A DNA stretch of 64,000 nucleotides, from NCBI GenBank assembly GCA_001792895.1, contig MARA01000029.1:434001-498000 (forward strand). The letters are read 5' to 3'. Made by a program: the position numbers and the translations under genes. The notes beneath the pieces were generated by a model. The model was not told the DNA's origin, did no database searches, and was given only the letters and a program-made list of their open reading frames with translations. The stretch is from Lentinus brumalis. Its lineage: Eukaryota; Basidiomycota; Agaricomycetes; Polyporales; Polyporaceae. Below are positions 1-12,645 of this stretch, in pieces; position 1 is the stretch's first letter; every line of letters starts with the position of its first letter.

Positions 1-1330
1 ATCATAATGCGTTCCGAAATGTAGTCTTCTCCCGCAATTCCGACGGTCATGTTTTAGCGGTTTCACGCGGTGCACTGATCATGAGAAGCGAAAGATTACC
101 GGTGTTTGGACGCTGCAAGGTGGAAGCAGTCCGCAACCTGCCGCTCGGCGAAGACGGAATGTTGAACAGAGCGTCGGCGTCCGGAAGACGGTCCTATGTT
201 CCGGGTGCCTCAGGGTGGCCGTGGACGCTGCTGGCGATGCACTGTGCGGCGTGCACGACGTGCATCTGCATGCCGCTGCATGCCGGCGCCGTTGATTCTC
301 GAGCACTGCCATCGCATCGAACAGGCTTTAGGATGTTGCACTGTGACAAAAGCCTGTTGCAGCCTGCAGGAAGAAGTTCCGGACGGCGCAGTTCTTGATT
401 GGCTTGTGTCCGAGTCGCCAATGGTCGTCGAGTACAGTACTAGCTAAGCTCATCCCGTACTGACTGTACGAGACGCAAGGTAATTCGATGACTGGCTCGG
501 AAGGTTCTCAACTTGTCAGCTTCGTATGTACGCAACCAGGGGGTCACACTTGAGTGGAGGGCATACCGTCATGGGGACGTTTCCCGGTCAACGAGGCACC
601 GCACGGCGCACTTGTCTGTGGAGTTTCTTTTGGAGGTAAAACTGTGGCCGTCGGCTCGGAAACTTGGCAAGCGATGAAGCCGATACCAATGCCGGGCTTG
701 GGGCATCCTACGGCGGTGTCCGGAGTCCAGGAAGGTCCAGGATCGCAGTATGTTGCAGGTTCCCCTGATCACCAAGGACAATCCATCCGTCCGGAATGAG
801 TAGAGATTGAGACGTTCGAGTCGCCGCTCGTTAACGAGGCACGAGGGAACTGCGCCACAGGACATGCGCCGAAGGTGCGGCCAGCGTGCGCGCGATTATG
901 TAGACTATTAAAGATGCAGAGGTCAGTCGGATCTTCGCATACAGGTGTACTTACGATTTCACCGTTGGTCGTGCTGTAGCAGGGGAGGAGACGAGCACGA
1001 CCGGTGTTTAAAAACACAAAAGAAGAGGCCTAGGTACACGAGCGTGTGCCCTCGAACTCTATTAGTCCTATTCTCGCTTCTGACGGCCTCGGTCAGTCCA
1101 GATATCTACTGACCTAGACTTGAGCTCTAGCGAAGTCAGCAAGGTCCAGATGTGCAGGAACACTCTGAGCACATGTCGTGGAGGAGGACCGTAAGTAAGG
1201 GCCTGTAGCTTATAAGAGCAATCAATGGACTGTGTACTTACCTTTATTGAGCGCCGATAATAAGACCCTAGAAATTACTTATCCGCAGTAAGTCACTCAA
1301 GACTCTCACGGTCTGCTGAGAATATGTAGG
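1..1330. other. 5' intergenic region, no gene supported
   Basis: No reading frame here is long, intron-linked to another, or similar to a family I recognise. Only overlapping frames under about 105 codons are open on either strand. The last few hundred bases must hold the promoter and 5' leader of the histidine kinase gene that follows, but I see no clear TATA element. Confidence 0.5.
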
Positions 1331-1426
1331 ATGTGTGGCCCGGTGTTGGACGTCGCTCTTTCCCTCCCCGCCGTCGCGCTCGACGCCCCCGAACCTTTGC
1401 CAGTCGTCGCCCCGGTCCCAGCGACG

Positions 1427-4400
1427 ATGGCGTCCGTCCCACAACACTCCCAGCATCCCTTTTTTACCCATCTCGTCGCTCTCTTGTCCGTCTACGAGCT
1501 CGGTCCCTCCCTCCCGACGCCCATCCCCAAATATGACGGCCCGACCGATTGGCAGATCGAGACCATCCACCGCTCCCTTGCTGCAATGGCACGCCGCATG
1601 TGGACAGCAGAAGAGGCTCTGAACTCCATTCGTGCCGCAGAGAATTGTGGCCCAGAGTCCAAGAAGCGACGGAGCGTCGGCGACAGCCCTCCTATGTCCT
1701 CCTCCGGTTCGTCACTCAGCGACACCACTTTCGCGGATTCCAGCTCTTTTGCCAACTGTTCATCGTCAGTGTCTCCCTTTTTCACCCCCACGAGCTCCGT
1801 CGAGAGCATACCGGGCACCCTCGACGAGTCACTCAAGGACGTTGAGATGTCTGACAGTACCAGCGACGACAGCAGCAGCAGCAGCGACTCCACCCCCAAC
1901 CCCGCGCCGAACGGTCACGGCGTAGGACGCACCCCCAACGGTATGACCATCAACCTCGACGGCGTTGTGAACCCCCTGGACAAGATCCGTCGCTCTGCCG
2001 GTATCACGAACAACCCTAGCATCTCTTCAGCTCCTCCCTCGGTTCAGGCCGACCATGTGTCGTGCCCCGGTTGCGGCAGAATCATCACGGATACGGTCAC
2101 CATCTCCAAGATTGTCAACATGTCAACTGGCGACGTCTCTTCCCCCCTCGTTGTCCCACCAGGCCCTCTTGCCGCGGCGGCGTTCGAGTCCGGCATGAGC
2201 GCGGTCGACGAGCTCAAACTGTTAAAGACCCAGGTTCAGGATGTCGCGCGCGTTTGCAACGCAGTCGCTCGTGGAGACTTGTCGCAGAAGATTACGGTGC
2301 CCGTTCAGGGCGTGGTCATGATCCAGCTCAAGGACGTCATCAACGCTATGGTGTGTTTGATTGACTCTCGCTTGTCGGAGCGCCCACGCTGACCTTCCCG
2401 GTAACAGGTGGACAAACTCGGTCAATTCGCAAAGGAAGTTACTCGCGTATCTCAGGAAGTCGGCACGGAAGGGTGAGTCTTTCCTACCTCCACACTTTGT
2501 GCTCGACGTCATGTCTACGAGCCGATGACTGACATTCGACGCAGCAAATTGGGCGGTCAGGCACTCGTTCTGGACGTTGAAGGCACATGGCGCGAGCTCA
2601 CGGGCGTTGTCAACAAATTGGCTGCGAACTTGACGAACCAGGTACGGTCTATAGCAAAGGTCACCAAGGCTGTCGCATTGGGAGATTTGTCCAAACAAAT
2701 CGAAGTCGACGCTCGCGGCGAAATACTGGAACTCAAGAATACCGTCAATGGCATGGTGGTCCGGCTTAGAGCGTTAGCGGCAGAAGTAACAAGAGTAACC
2801 ATGGAGGTCGGTTCTAAAGGACAATTGGGTGGACAGGCACACGTACCGGACGTTGAGGGAGTATGGCTAGAGTTGACGCGTAACGTAAGTCGTCTGCCCG
2901 TCTATCGCCGATTTTGATTTGGACTGATGAGGCGTTCGTCTTTGACGTCGGGGACGAATAGGTAAATCGAATGTGTTCAAGCTTGACGGATCAAGTGCGG
3001 TCCATAGCCAAGGTCACGACCGCTGTCGCTCGCGGTGACTTGACGCAGAAGATCGACATTGAGGTCGAGGGCGAGATGCTCACGTTGAAGCGCACGGTCA
3101 ACTCCATGGTGGATCAGTTGAGCGCGTTCGCATCCGAGGTCACGCGTGTCGCGTTGGAAGTCGGTACCCAAGGTATACTCGGTGGTCAGGCTCGCGTTGA
3201 GGGGGTCCAGGGCACATGGGCGGATTTGACCCGCAATGTCAACGTACGTGTTATTCACTTTCGACCACCTTGATCGCTGTAGCTGAGAGACTGATGACCG
3301 TCGTCCTGCAGAAAATGGCTACGAACTTGACGGATCAAGTACGGTCGATCTCCGAGGTCACGAAGGCTGTCGCGAACGGAGACTTGAGCCGCACCGTCAA
3401 CGTTGACGTGCAGGGTGAGATGCTCGACCTGAAGACGACTGTCAACCAGATGGTGGCCAGGTTGTCTACCTTGGCGAGCGAGGTCACGCGTGTGTCCTTG
3501 GAGGTCGGAACTGAGGGCATCATGGGTGGTCAAGCTTCCGTCCCGGACGTCCAAGGGGTGTGGAAGGTGCGTCCATATATTCGACCCGGGATCAAGGAAC
3601 AGTGCGATTGATGCGGCATCGGGGGAATAGGGCTTGACGGATAACGTCAACTTGATGGCCATGAACTTGACGAACCAGGTGCGGTCGATCGCCGAGGTCA
3701 CGAAGGCCGTCGCTGGCGGAGACTTGACGAAGCGCATCACGGTCGACGTACGCGGAGAGATGCTGGACTTGAAGGAGACCGTGAACGGCATGACAGAGAG
3801 TCTGAGCCTGTTCGCCGATGAGGTCACTCGTGTCGCGAAGGAGGTCGGAACCGAGGGTCTGTTGGGCGGTCAGGCACAGGTCAGCAACGTTGGCGGTACC
3901 TGGAAGGACTTGACGGACAATGTCAACGTCATGGCTGCTAATGTACGTGTTTCCTTCTCTTTCCCAACCCTGCTGTCGCGACTTACGGGTCGTACTATAG
4001 TTGACGTTACAAGTGCGCACTATCGCGCTGGCTACGCGTGCGGTCGCCAAGGGAGACTTGACGCAGAAGGTCACGGGTGTGCCGGTATCCGGAGAGATCC
4101 TCGACCTCGTCAACACTATCAACAGCATGATTGACCAGTTGGCCATCTTCGCCGCGGAGGTGAAGAAGGTCGCTCGGGAGGTCGGTACCGAAGGAAAGCT
4201 TGGTGGTCAGGCCGAGGTTGGCAACGTCGAGGGTATCTGGCAGGAGATCACGTATGTTGCCCCTGCCCCTTATTTCTCTCTCTCCACTGCCGTGGACCCT
4301 AACGAAGAGCAATGCTGACGACTGTGGGTATGTGCAGGATGTCCGTGAACACAATGGCGAGCAACTTGACGACGCAAGTGAGAGGTTTCGCGCAGATCTC

Positions 4401-6716
4401 GGCAGCGGCTATGGACGGCGACTTCTCTCGGTTCATCACGGTTGAGGCGAGCGGCGAAATGGACTCGTTGAAGACGCAGATCAACCAGATGGTGTCCAAC
4501 TTGCGCGATTCGATTCAGAAGAACACCGCTGCTAGGGAGGCGGCCGAGTTGGCGAACAGGTCCAAGTCCGAGTTCTTGGCGAACATGTCGCACGAGATCA
4601 GGTGAGTCACTTGCGATTCTCGGTCGTTTGTCGGTACGGTGCTGAGCATGTTGGCATGGTGTAGGACGCCGATGAACGGTATCATCGGTATGACGGAGCT
4701 TACGTTAGACTCCGACCTCAACCGGTCGCAGCGCGAGAATCTGCTCTTAGTCCACAGCTTGGCCCGTTCGTTATTATTGATCATTGACGATATCTTGGAT
4801 ATCTCGAAGAGTACGTCTTCCTTTCATCCGCCGGGAGCTGCGAGCTGACGTCCGTGCTACAGTCGAAGCTGGTCGGATGACGATGGAGCAAGTGTCCTAC
4901 TCGATTCGCCAGACCGTGTTCGGTATCCTCAAGACCTTAGTCGTCCGGGCGTCCCAGAACCAGCTCGACCTCACCTACGACGTGGACCCCGACATCCCTG
5001 ACCAGCTCATTGGTGACTCGCTCAGGTTACGTCAGGTCATCACGAACTTGGTCGGTAACGCGATCAAGTTCACGCCGTCGAAGGTCTCCCGGAAGGGACA
5101 CGTCGCGCTCAGCTGCAGGCTGCTCGCCAAGGACGACATGCACGTCACGCTCGAGTTCTGCGTGTCGGATACGGGTATCGGTATCGCGAAGGACAAGTTG
5201 ACGATGATCTTCGACACCTTCTGTCAAGCCGACGGCTCCACGACCCGCGTAAGTCCCTCTGTCTGGCTTCCTATTCCAGACTGGCTTGCTGATGTCGATC
5301 GTCCGGCCTCCAGGAATACGGCGGTACCGGTCTCGGGTTATCCATCTCGAAGCGACTCGTCACACTCATGTTGGGTAACATGTGGGTCGAGTCCGAGGTG
5401 TCGAACGGGTCCAAGTTCTTCTTCACCATCACCTCCCAAATCAGCCCGCTCTCGATGGAGGCGACGCTCACCAAGATGCAGCCGTTCCAGAAGCGGAGCA
5501 TCCTTTTCGTGGATACCCTCTTCGATCGCACGGGTGTCGTGCAGCGTGTGCTCGAGCTCGGCCTCAGGCCGTACGTGGTGCACTCCGTCGCGGAGGTCGC
5601 TGACAAGACGACGTGCCCGCACATCGATACCATCATCGTCGACTCGTTGAGTGTGGTACGTTATATTTGGTCGTGGCGTTCCGTGGAGGACGGGTTACTG
5701 ACGGGCGCCGGTGACAGACTGAGAACCTGCGCGAGCATGAGCACTTGCGGTATATCCCCATCGTTCTGCTGTCACCAGTACGTGAAGTCTACCTCCTCTT
5801 CAAAACTGTTTTCTCATCAATTGCCACTCCCATGCGTAGGAATCATGTCCACGCTTGAATCGTAAGTGCTACCATGCTGATCGTTATAGCGAACATGCTG
5901 TTGACCCATGTATACAGTCAAGTGGTGCCTGGACAACGGCATTTCCTCGCAGATAACGACGCCCGTGTCCGAGCAGGACCTGGCCTCTGCGTTGATCTCC
6001 GCGTTAGAGTCCAACACGGTCACGCCCGTCGTGGCCGAGAACGACGTGCCGTACGACATCCTGATCGCCGAAGACAACTTGGTGAACCAGAAGCTGGCGG
6101 TGAAGATCCTCGAAAAGTACGGCCACCAGGTCGAGATCGCCGAGAACGGCCAGCTTGCCGTGGACGCCTTCAAGGCACGGGTGCAGAGGAACCGGCCGTT
6201 CGATGTCATTCTGGTGCGTCCAGACCGTTTAGGCCTTCGTCGCGGTTGCGCTTCGAGCCGGTGGCCGTCGCTGGTTCGGGGGGGCTAACTTGTGCTGATA
6301 CAGATGGATGTGTCGATGCCGTTCATGGGCGGTATGGAGGCGACCGAGCTCATTCGTACGTACGAGCAGAACCACGGTCTGGAGCCCACACCTATCATCG
6401 CACTAACCGCACACGCAAGTACGTATCTGCGACGCAGCTGTCCTTGTCGAGTTTGGACTGACTGGTCTCGTGCAGTGATTGGTGACCGCGAGAGGTGTTT
6501 GCAGGCCGGTATGGACGACCACATCACGAGTGAGTGCTGCGCGGGAGTCGCTGTCGCTGGATGTCGGGACTGATATCCTTCGCAGAGCCGCTACGCAGGA
6601 GCGACCTCATGAACTCCATCAACAAGCTTGCTGGCGAGCGGAAGATGGCAATTGCACGGAATCGGCAACCACGGTCAACGTTCCCCATGACGAGCCTGTT
6701 GCGTGAGTTCCGCTGA
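1427..6716 (+). CDS. NIK1: Group III hybrid histidine kinase with seven HAMP units (Nik1/Os-1 type)
   Basis: Cytosolic sensor kinase that feeds the HOG osmotic-stress MAPK pathway; orthologues are the target of phenylpyrrole and dicarboximide fungicides (family knowledge). My model has 17 exons: 1427-2350, 2408-2472, 2545-2884, 2962-3243, 3312-3566, 3631-3942, 4001-4251, 4338-4601, 4665-4810, 4863-5248, 5314-5655, 5718-5777, 5840-5861, 5918-6213, 6304-6418, 6476-6529 and 6586-6716. They sum to 4245 nt, 1414 residues, with no frame break. A Ser/Asp-rich N-terminus (about 260 residues) precedes seven HAMP units, each with a GDLS/GDLT-type core and a GGQA linker. Then come the H-box NMSHEIRTPMNG (His near 895), N-box [11 protein letters not shown]-boxes DTGIGI and GGTGLGL, and a receiver domain with AEDN, the phospho-acceptor Asp in MDVSMP (near 1317) and Lys in TKPLRR. 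An in-frame ATG at 1331 would add 32 residues; I prefer 1427. No transmembrane segment is seen. Confidence 0.95.
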
Positions 6717-6808
6717 CGCTGACCCACGTCCCCGTCCATCCATCGTCTTGCACCTGCCACACCGTCTCGCCTCTCAAAAACACAATTCTAACGTGCCGTT
6801 GCTCCCAG

Positions 6809-6855
6809 CTCCCATGCAGAGCCTCCAGCAGAGCCTCTTGCGGGAATTCCGGTAA
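6809..6855 (+). other. Alternative last coding exon of the hybrid histidine kinase
   Basis: A perfect donor, GTGAGT at 6703-6708, lies inside the last Leu-Arg codons of the kinase. Joined to the acceptor ending at 6808, it gives the tail PMQSLQQSLLREFR and a TAA at 6853-6855. The unspliced reading ends in the same seven residues, SLLREFR, followed by TGA at 6714. Both versions are open and in frame, so two C-termini sharing an identical last heptapeptide are possible. Confidence 0.5.
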
Positions 6856-7501
6856 TTATGACGTGTCCCCGGCCCCCCATGTTGCATTTCCCCTGCGATC
6901 CTCCTCACCTCCATAACCCATCTCTCACTTCCGTTGCTCCCAGCCCCCAACAACTGTAACCGACGTCTGTGACTCTTGACTTCATTGTGCATGTATTACC
7001 ATCCATATCCTGCTGCTATGTGTCCCATTCACTCTCATCTCGCATCCTCTCCCGTCTCGTTCCTCTTGTCTCACTCACTCTCACTCTCTCCTCTAGTACC
7101 GTCTGCAGCATCTTCACGTCGCCCACTAGCATCCTTGTATCGTTGCAGCTACCACACACGTTGCGCGCACCCATACCTATGTTAATGTTTTCCGTACACG
7201 TTCATGGAAGTGGACTCTGCTTGGGAAGCGTCCGCATACGTTCCAGCCACTAGTTACGTAGCTTGCGCTTGCAATTGTACGCCTTAGTTATACCCATGTT
7301 CTGCGCGTTGCGTGCCGTGAGCGACTTCGACGTTCGTGAGGCTTGACTGACGGCGCCTCGCGGGCCCGGCGCATACATCTCTGACCGCGACCACGACCAC
7401 GACAACCCTTTAAGTCCACACTCTTACCTCAGTTAACTTATTCCTTTGGATCTCTGGATACTTTCTTTGCTTTGCTTTATATGCTCTGACAGCCTCGCGG
7501 G
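6856..7501. other. Intergenic, pyrimidine-rich promoter region
   Basis: Holds the 3' end of the kinase gene and the promoter of the GPI8 gene. A strongly CT-rich stretch lies at about 7015-7110, and other pyrimidine tracts lie at 7430-7480 just upstream of the GPI8 start, typical of fungal core promoters. No gene seen. Confidence 0.5.
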
Positions 7502-9124
7502 ATGCTCGACTTCTTGAGACTGCCCCAGCTTCTTCTGGTGCTATGGTTCGGGCTCGCATACACCCAAGTCTACGCTGAGCCTGTCGCGGAGTTCTTTGGA
7601 CGGCAGGGCTCCTCGCATACGAACAATTGGGCGGTGTTGGTCTGCGCGTCGAGGTATTGGTTCAACTACAGGGTGCGTGCTGTGTGTATGCGGTCGGGAA
7701 CGAGGGCTAAAGATTGGTCGTGGATGTAGCATATGTCCAATGCGTTGGGAATGTGAGTCTCTCAGTCCTTTACCTGTGTCAGTGCCGGTCGTATGAGGAA
7801 ATCAACTTGTCGCGCGCGAGGGATGACGACCGAGACGTTGCAGAGGCGTACATGCTGCGGTGGACGAGGTGCTGAGCATATTGTCAGGTACCGCACGGTG
7901 AAGCGATTGGGCATTCCGGACTCGAACATCATCCTCATGCTCGCGGATGACGCGGCGTGCAACCCTCGCAACAAGTTCCCAGGCTGCGTCTACGCGAACT
8001 CGGGGCGGCACCTCGACTTGTATGGAGACAACATCGAGGTCGACTACCGGGGTAACGAAGTGACCGTGGAGAACTTCCTGCGTGTCCTGACAGGTTTGTC
8101 CCCCACTTTTACCTGGATATATGCGGTCTCCAACGTCACTGTTCCTTGAACTCGCCAGGACGCGTCGAGCCATCCGTCCCGCGGTCTAAGCGTCTGCTGA
8201 CGGATGACAGTTCGAACGTGTTCATCTTCATGACGGGACACGGCGGCAACGAATTCCTCAAGTTTCAAGACAACGAGGAGATCAGTGCGTTTGACATCGC
8301 AGACGCCATTGCTCAGATGTGGGAGAAGAAGAGGTACGCATATACCAGACTTCTTGCTCCAGGGGTAGCTCGAACATACTACCTTCTAGGTACCACGAGC
8401 TGTTCTTCATGATCGACACATGCCAGGCGAACACGATGTACTCGAAGTTCTACTCGCCGAACGTGCTTGCCACCGGTTCTTCGGTCATCCACGAGAACTC
8501 ATACTCGGTGCGCGAGATGGTCAGCATCTATAGCTGACCATGACTGACCTGCATATATGCAGTACGAGAACGACTATGACCTCGGAGTGGCCGTCATCGA
8601 CAGTTACACCCACTACATACTCGAGTTTATGGAGGGCATCAACAAGACGAGCCAGACCACTATGGAAGACCTCGTGCGTCCTCATTATCGTACTTCTTTG
8701 CAGCTGCGCAACATGCCTGACTATATGCGCGAAGTTCAACTACTATGACCCAGAGAAGATCCACTCCCACCCCGGTGTACGCTCAGATCTCTTCGGCCGC
8801 CCACTGCGCGATGCTCTCGTAACCGATTTCTTCGGAGGCGTCGCCCAGGCGGAAATCCTCCCTCCTCTGCACAATCCCAGGACGTCTCCTATACCCCCAG
8901 AAGATGTGGCCTCTGTTCTCGAGGCGTCCCCGCTTCGTGCTGAGGAGAACGCGAGTGGCGTGCTCACTTCCCCTGGTACTCTCGATCCGCAGGCTTTCTT
9001 GGCCGCGCTGGGAGACATCTCGCAGTCAGAAGTGGGCGGGACGTCAGCGAGGAAGCTGCGGACATGGGCTTCGAGCCTGGGTGTCCTTGTACTGGTTGGT
9101 TGGGTGGCGTCTCGGAGGAAATAG
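7502..9124 (+). CDS. GPI8: GPI-anchor transamidase catalytic subunit (PIG-K/GPI8)
   Basis: Caspase-like cysteine protease (peptidase family C13) of the ER GPI transamidase complex, which cuts the C-terminal signal of precursor proteins and attaches the GPI anchor. Seven exons: 7502-7672, 7730-7752, 7888-8093, 8159-8333, 8390-8507, 8563-8673 and 8735-9124, summing to 1194 nt, 397 residues, the normal size. An N-terminal signal peptide (hydrophobic [11 protein letters not shown]) is followed by [18 protein letters not shown], the family hallmark [12 protein letters not shown], the catalytic His in FMTGHGG (about 161) and the catalytic Cys in FMIDTCQAN (about 203). [14 protein letters not shown] follows, and a C-terminal hydrophobic segment ([13 protein letters not shown]) ends in basic SRRK, as expected for the single membrane anchor. 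All splice sites are GT-AG. It looks intact and functional. Confidence 0.96.
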
Positions 9125-9667
9125 ACATCTGCCGTTACCCTCGCTAGGTGTGTTCAGCACGATCACTCAGCGACTGGACGCCACGCGCGATGCGCAAGCT
9201 CAGGATTTGTTCCCAACCCGTCGCGGGGCCCCCGAAGGATTGACTTACTTCACCGTGCGTGCTACATATCTTGTTCGCTGCGATCGATGTGGTTCGGGGT
9301 GATGTCCCACATGACATCGCCGCATCGGCGACGACGTGGACAATGTCCCTGGAGGACTCATTATCCTATATGTGGATGTCGTTGTCTGCTACTCGGATGT
9401 TGATGGCAGCGACGTTGTCGATTAGAGAACAAGGACAGGTCTTTGGCATAACGGCGGTGAGCGACGGGGATGTTGTTCTCTCGACGCGCATCAAATTCCG
9501 GTCTACTTATAATCCAGTGACGAGGCGACATGACAACCTCGGACCTTGGAACTTTCCCGACATCGCTCTTCCCTGTTTCAAGACATCACTCTGCGAAGTT
9601 GTCGAGGTGCGCCGGGTTTCTCAAAGATTCTCGACATCATTCTTGGAGCTCATAGTTGCGGAAGTCA
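9125..9667. other. Intergenic region between GPI8 and an F-box gene
   Basis: One frame is open for much of this stretch (9259-9696), but it has no recognisable motif and runs across the start of the next gene. I read it as chance. It must contain the GPI8 terminator and the promoter of the F-box gene; no specific site is evident. Confidence 0.4.
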
Positions 9668-11224
9668 ATGGCCCAGACTCCTGCTCAGCAGCATAGCTGT
9701 AATCTCAAGGCCTTTCCAGGCGAGGTATGGGATCGTACCCTGGACTTCCTGCATGACGACTACGATGCGCTCGCAAATTGTACCTTGGTGTGCCGACATT
9801 GGCTCAATACCGCGCGTTTCCACCTGTTCGAGTCCCTCTCCATCACGCCTAGGACTGGCCCGGTCTCCGATCTCACTACGTTCCTTGTCGAATCGGAGCC
9901 CATCGCGCATTGTGTCAAGATAATCAGGATAATGGGTTATAACGATCTGACCGTGTGGTCACTGGCATGCCTCCTCTGGGCTGTCAAAGACAGGCTGCCC
10001 AAGCTCGATCTTGTCGTCAGGAACGTCGAAGTCATGCCGTCCGAGTTGTCCCCCGACGTCCTGGACCTGCTGCATCGCGAGTTCCAATCCCCTCGATTCC
10101 CCGCTATTTTGAGTATCACCCTGTGGGACTGGTGGATGGTTTGCGAGAGCCCTGATCAGTTCCCCATCTTGGGACTCTTCGACCGCATCGACATGTTCGA
10201 GCTCAAATATACAAGGCAACGTTCGGACCCTTTGGACATCGCTCCTGGTATGCTAGGGGACAGGCCCGTCGCCGTCGGCCCCGAGGTCAATGAATTCATT
10301 GCCCGACACTGCCGCATCTCCCCTCTCGCACCGATTATCGAGCGTTCTTTCCGGATCTCTTTGACACTGATCTACTTGGAGTCGTGCATCTTTACATGGG
10401 ATGATGTGAAGGCCATCGGGAAGGTCCTCCCACTATGCACAAACCTTGAGCTCCTTCGGATACGCCTACTTCCCCTGGGCGATGAACGGCCATTTGTCGA
10501 AAGTGAAGGTACGACACATGTCCGTCTTAACCTCAATCTCAAGTCACGCTGACAGAATGATCGTTGTGCAGATGCGAACTGGCGCGACCTCGGCCTGTAC
10601 CACTGCGAAAGACTCCGGATGCTCGGCCTTGAAGTCGTAATAGGCACAGTCGACTTCCGGCACCGCGGCGCAGCGGAGATCTTCGAGGCGAATGTATCAA
10701 TCATACGCTCCTGTCGTCCTTCCCTTTCCCACGTGCTTCTGAAAGTGGAGCCCATGTCGCGCAGCTTTGCTGTGGATCCCGCAGAACTGGTGCCAACGGA
10801 TCTGGGTAAATTCCGATGGGACGCTTTGGACGCCGTTTTGTCTGGAGGCTTCGACGCTATATTCCTCTGCTACGATTGTTACGTGGTGCCTGGCAAGTGC
10901 CAGTTAGTGGCCCTCGACAGGGAAGAGGTTCCCGCCGAGCTTCTTCTCTTGGAAGCGTATGAAGCACGCTTCAAAGAATTGCTACCGAGATACCTGAAGC
11001 GATCTCACGCTGCTTTAAACGTGATGAGAGCGGGCGTAGTTTACGATCTCGACACGGCACGGTGAGTCCATCGCAAGCTTCTGGAACCCTCGTGGCTCAC
11101 AATGCCAACCGCCTCCAGGAAGCCCGGGGGACCGATGACGCTCGGTTCAACTCGCTGGACCAAGGCCAAGCACGTTTCAGCGAAGAAAATGGACGTCTAT
11201 CATGAGGTCAACACGCCGGGGTGA
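9668..11224 (+). CDS. F-box protein, three exons (unrelated to the arrayed families)
   Basis: Predicted substrate-recognition subunit of an SCF ubiquitin ligase. Exons 9668-10508, 10572-11061 and 11119-11224 give 478 residues ending in NTPG. If the GTGAGT at 11221 is spliced to the acceptor ending at 11277, the end becomes NTPGVRL with a stop at 11288-11290. The F-box lies at about residues 14-50 (FPGEVWDRTLDFL, then LANCTLVCRHWL). The rest is a divergent leucine-rich region with alternating hydrophobic segments, without canonical repeats I can count. I chose the ATG at 9668; the open frame extends slightly upstream but without another ATG. It lies tail to tail with the hydrolase gene that follows. 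Its substrate is unknown. It shares little with the F-box proteins further right apart from the box itself. Confidence 0.75.
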
Positions 11225-11390
11225 GTTTGTCGCAAATGTTGGGATTCCTCACGTTTGACGACACCGATTGTCTGTAGGGTGCGATTGTAGCCGTTCGTTC
11301 GGTGATCGTTACCGGCACGTTCAAGTATTTACTAGGCATGATGCACATAACTACCGGTACCCGTCGGTCTCCCTAGTTCTCGAATCAAAC

Positions 11391-12645
11391 TCATTGCGCG
11401 TGAAACGTCTCAATCCACTTGTTCAACGCCCCGTTCAGCCCCTCTGTTGCCTCGAGCTGCACCCAGTGGCCCGTGTCCAGCTCAACTATCTCTGCGTGCG
11501 GCGCATACTTCTGCATGATTGCCTTCTGGAACGCCGCGCGACAGACATAGTCGCGAGTCGCTGCGACGAAAAGCGCGGGCTTCTTGACGTACCAGTTCAC
11601 CGCGGGAAGGTCTGTCGAGAGGTGTCGGACGTTCGGAAGAAATCATCTCGTCAAAAATGGTCACTCGAGGCATCGAAGGAAGTAAGTTACACACCTCTGT
11701 GGTCTTGCAGGTTGATATTGGCAACGAGAGCTTTGTAGAAGTTCATCGGTGACTGGAGACCGCCCTTCAAGAGCGTCTCCCGCATCGTGTCGTACTCCTG
11801 AGAAGACGGACGTACGACATGAACGTCAAATGTGCATGTGAAGGCAGCAAGCCGAACCTGCTCGGTCAGCCAAGGCGCGCACCCCGGCTTGCGATTGCTC
11901 TCGATCCATGCTTTGGCTTTCCCTGCGTCGGTGAGGTGTTCGAGCCACACCTCCGGTGTGCTGGGATAAGCGAGCTGGAGGAAGCTGTCGATCTATCAGG
12001 CCATGAGTGTCCCTGGCGAATCGTACGTGCATCGCAGTACATGCCACGATCCCACTTACATTCTTCTCACATACGACGTGGGCGTTCGGCTCATTGTAGA
12101 ACTCCCAGTATCCGAGGACGTCACTACCGACTAGTTTGCGCATGGTCTGCCACGCCTCCTGGAGGACGAATTCTTCCGTGCGCGGAGGGACGAGTCCCAG
12201 CGCGGTCCACACGAAGCCCGCGAAGCGGTCCTGGTGCCACTGCGCGAGAGCCGAGAGGATCGCTGAACCCCTGGGTAGCCCGGTATATCAGCAAATATTG
12301 CGGTGCGAGCAGGACCAGAGTGACAAACCAGTCGTGTCCGACGCCTATGACCGTTGCGGGGCTCTCGGCATCGAGCACATCGACGAGGTCTTGCGCCTGG
12401 AGCTTCCACCTGAAGGCTTCGGGCTCTTGTGGCTTCGACGTCCCGCCGTAACCGAGGGTGTCTAATACGATCAACCCGTACCCTTTGGGCTCGAAGTGGG
12501 CAACCTGGCGGTGCCAGTCGAAGGAGCTTGAGGGGAAGCCGTGGATGAACAACAGCGTCGGCTTGCCGGGAGCTGCGGGACTGTGGTAGTAGTGATAGGT
12601 GAGGCCACGCGTGACCCTGACATCCTTGTACTTCGCGGGATCCAT
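11391..12645 (-). CDS. Epoxide-hydrolase-type alpha/beta hydrolase
   Basis: Five exons read from the minus strand: 12645-12329, 12270-12060, 11992-11858, 11797-11695 and 11611-11391, summing to 987 nt and 328 residues, normal for soluble epoxide hydrolases. The oxyanion motif HGFP (FIHGFPSSSFDW), the nucleophile Asp in GVGHDWGS created exactly across the first intron, the cap-domain segment GYWEFYNE, and the catalytic His in DTGHW near the C-terminus are all present. The GHDWG nucleophile pattern points to epoxide hydrolases or haloacetate dehalogenases rather than esterases, which have Ser. The likely role is hydration of xenobiotic or lipid epoxides in the cytosol; the substrate cannot be told. 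The start is the ATG at 12645 (MDPAKYKD); the frame is open further upstream but without an ATG. It is convergent with the preceding F-box gene. Confidence 0.92.

Noticed and set aside
9259..9696. Open frame of 145 codons between GPI8 and the F-box gene
   Set aside because: No conserved motif, and it runs into the F-box gene in another frame.
11271..11290. Extra four-codon terminal exon of the F-box gene at 9.7-11.2 kb
   Set aside because: Splice signals exist, but the unspliced reading stops two bases later with an almost identical end; cannot be decided from sequence, so the shorter model is listed.
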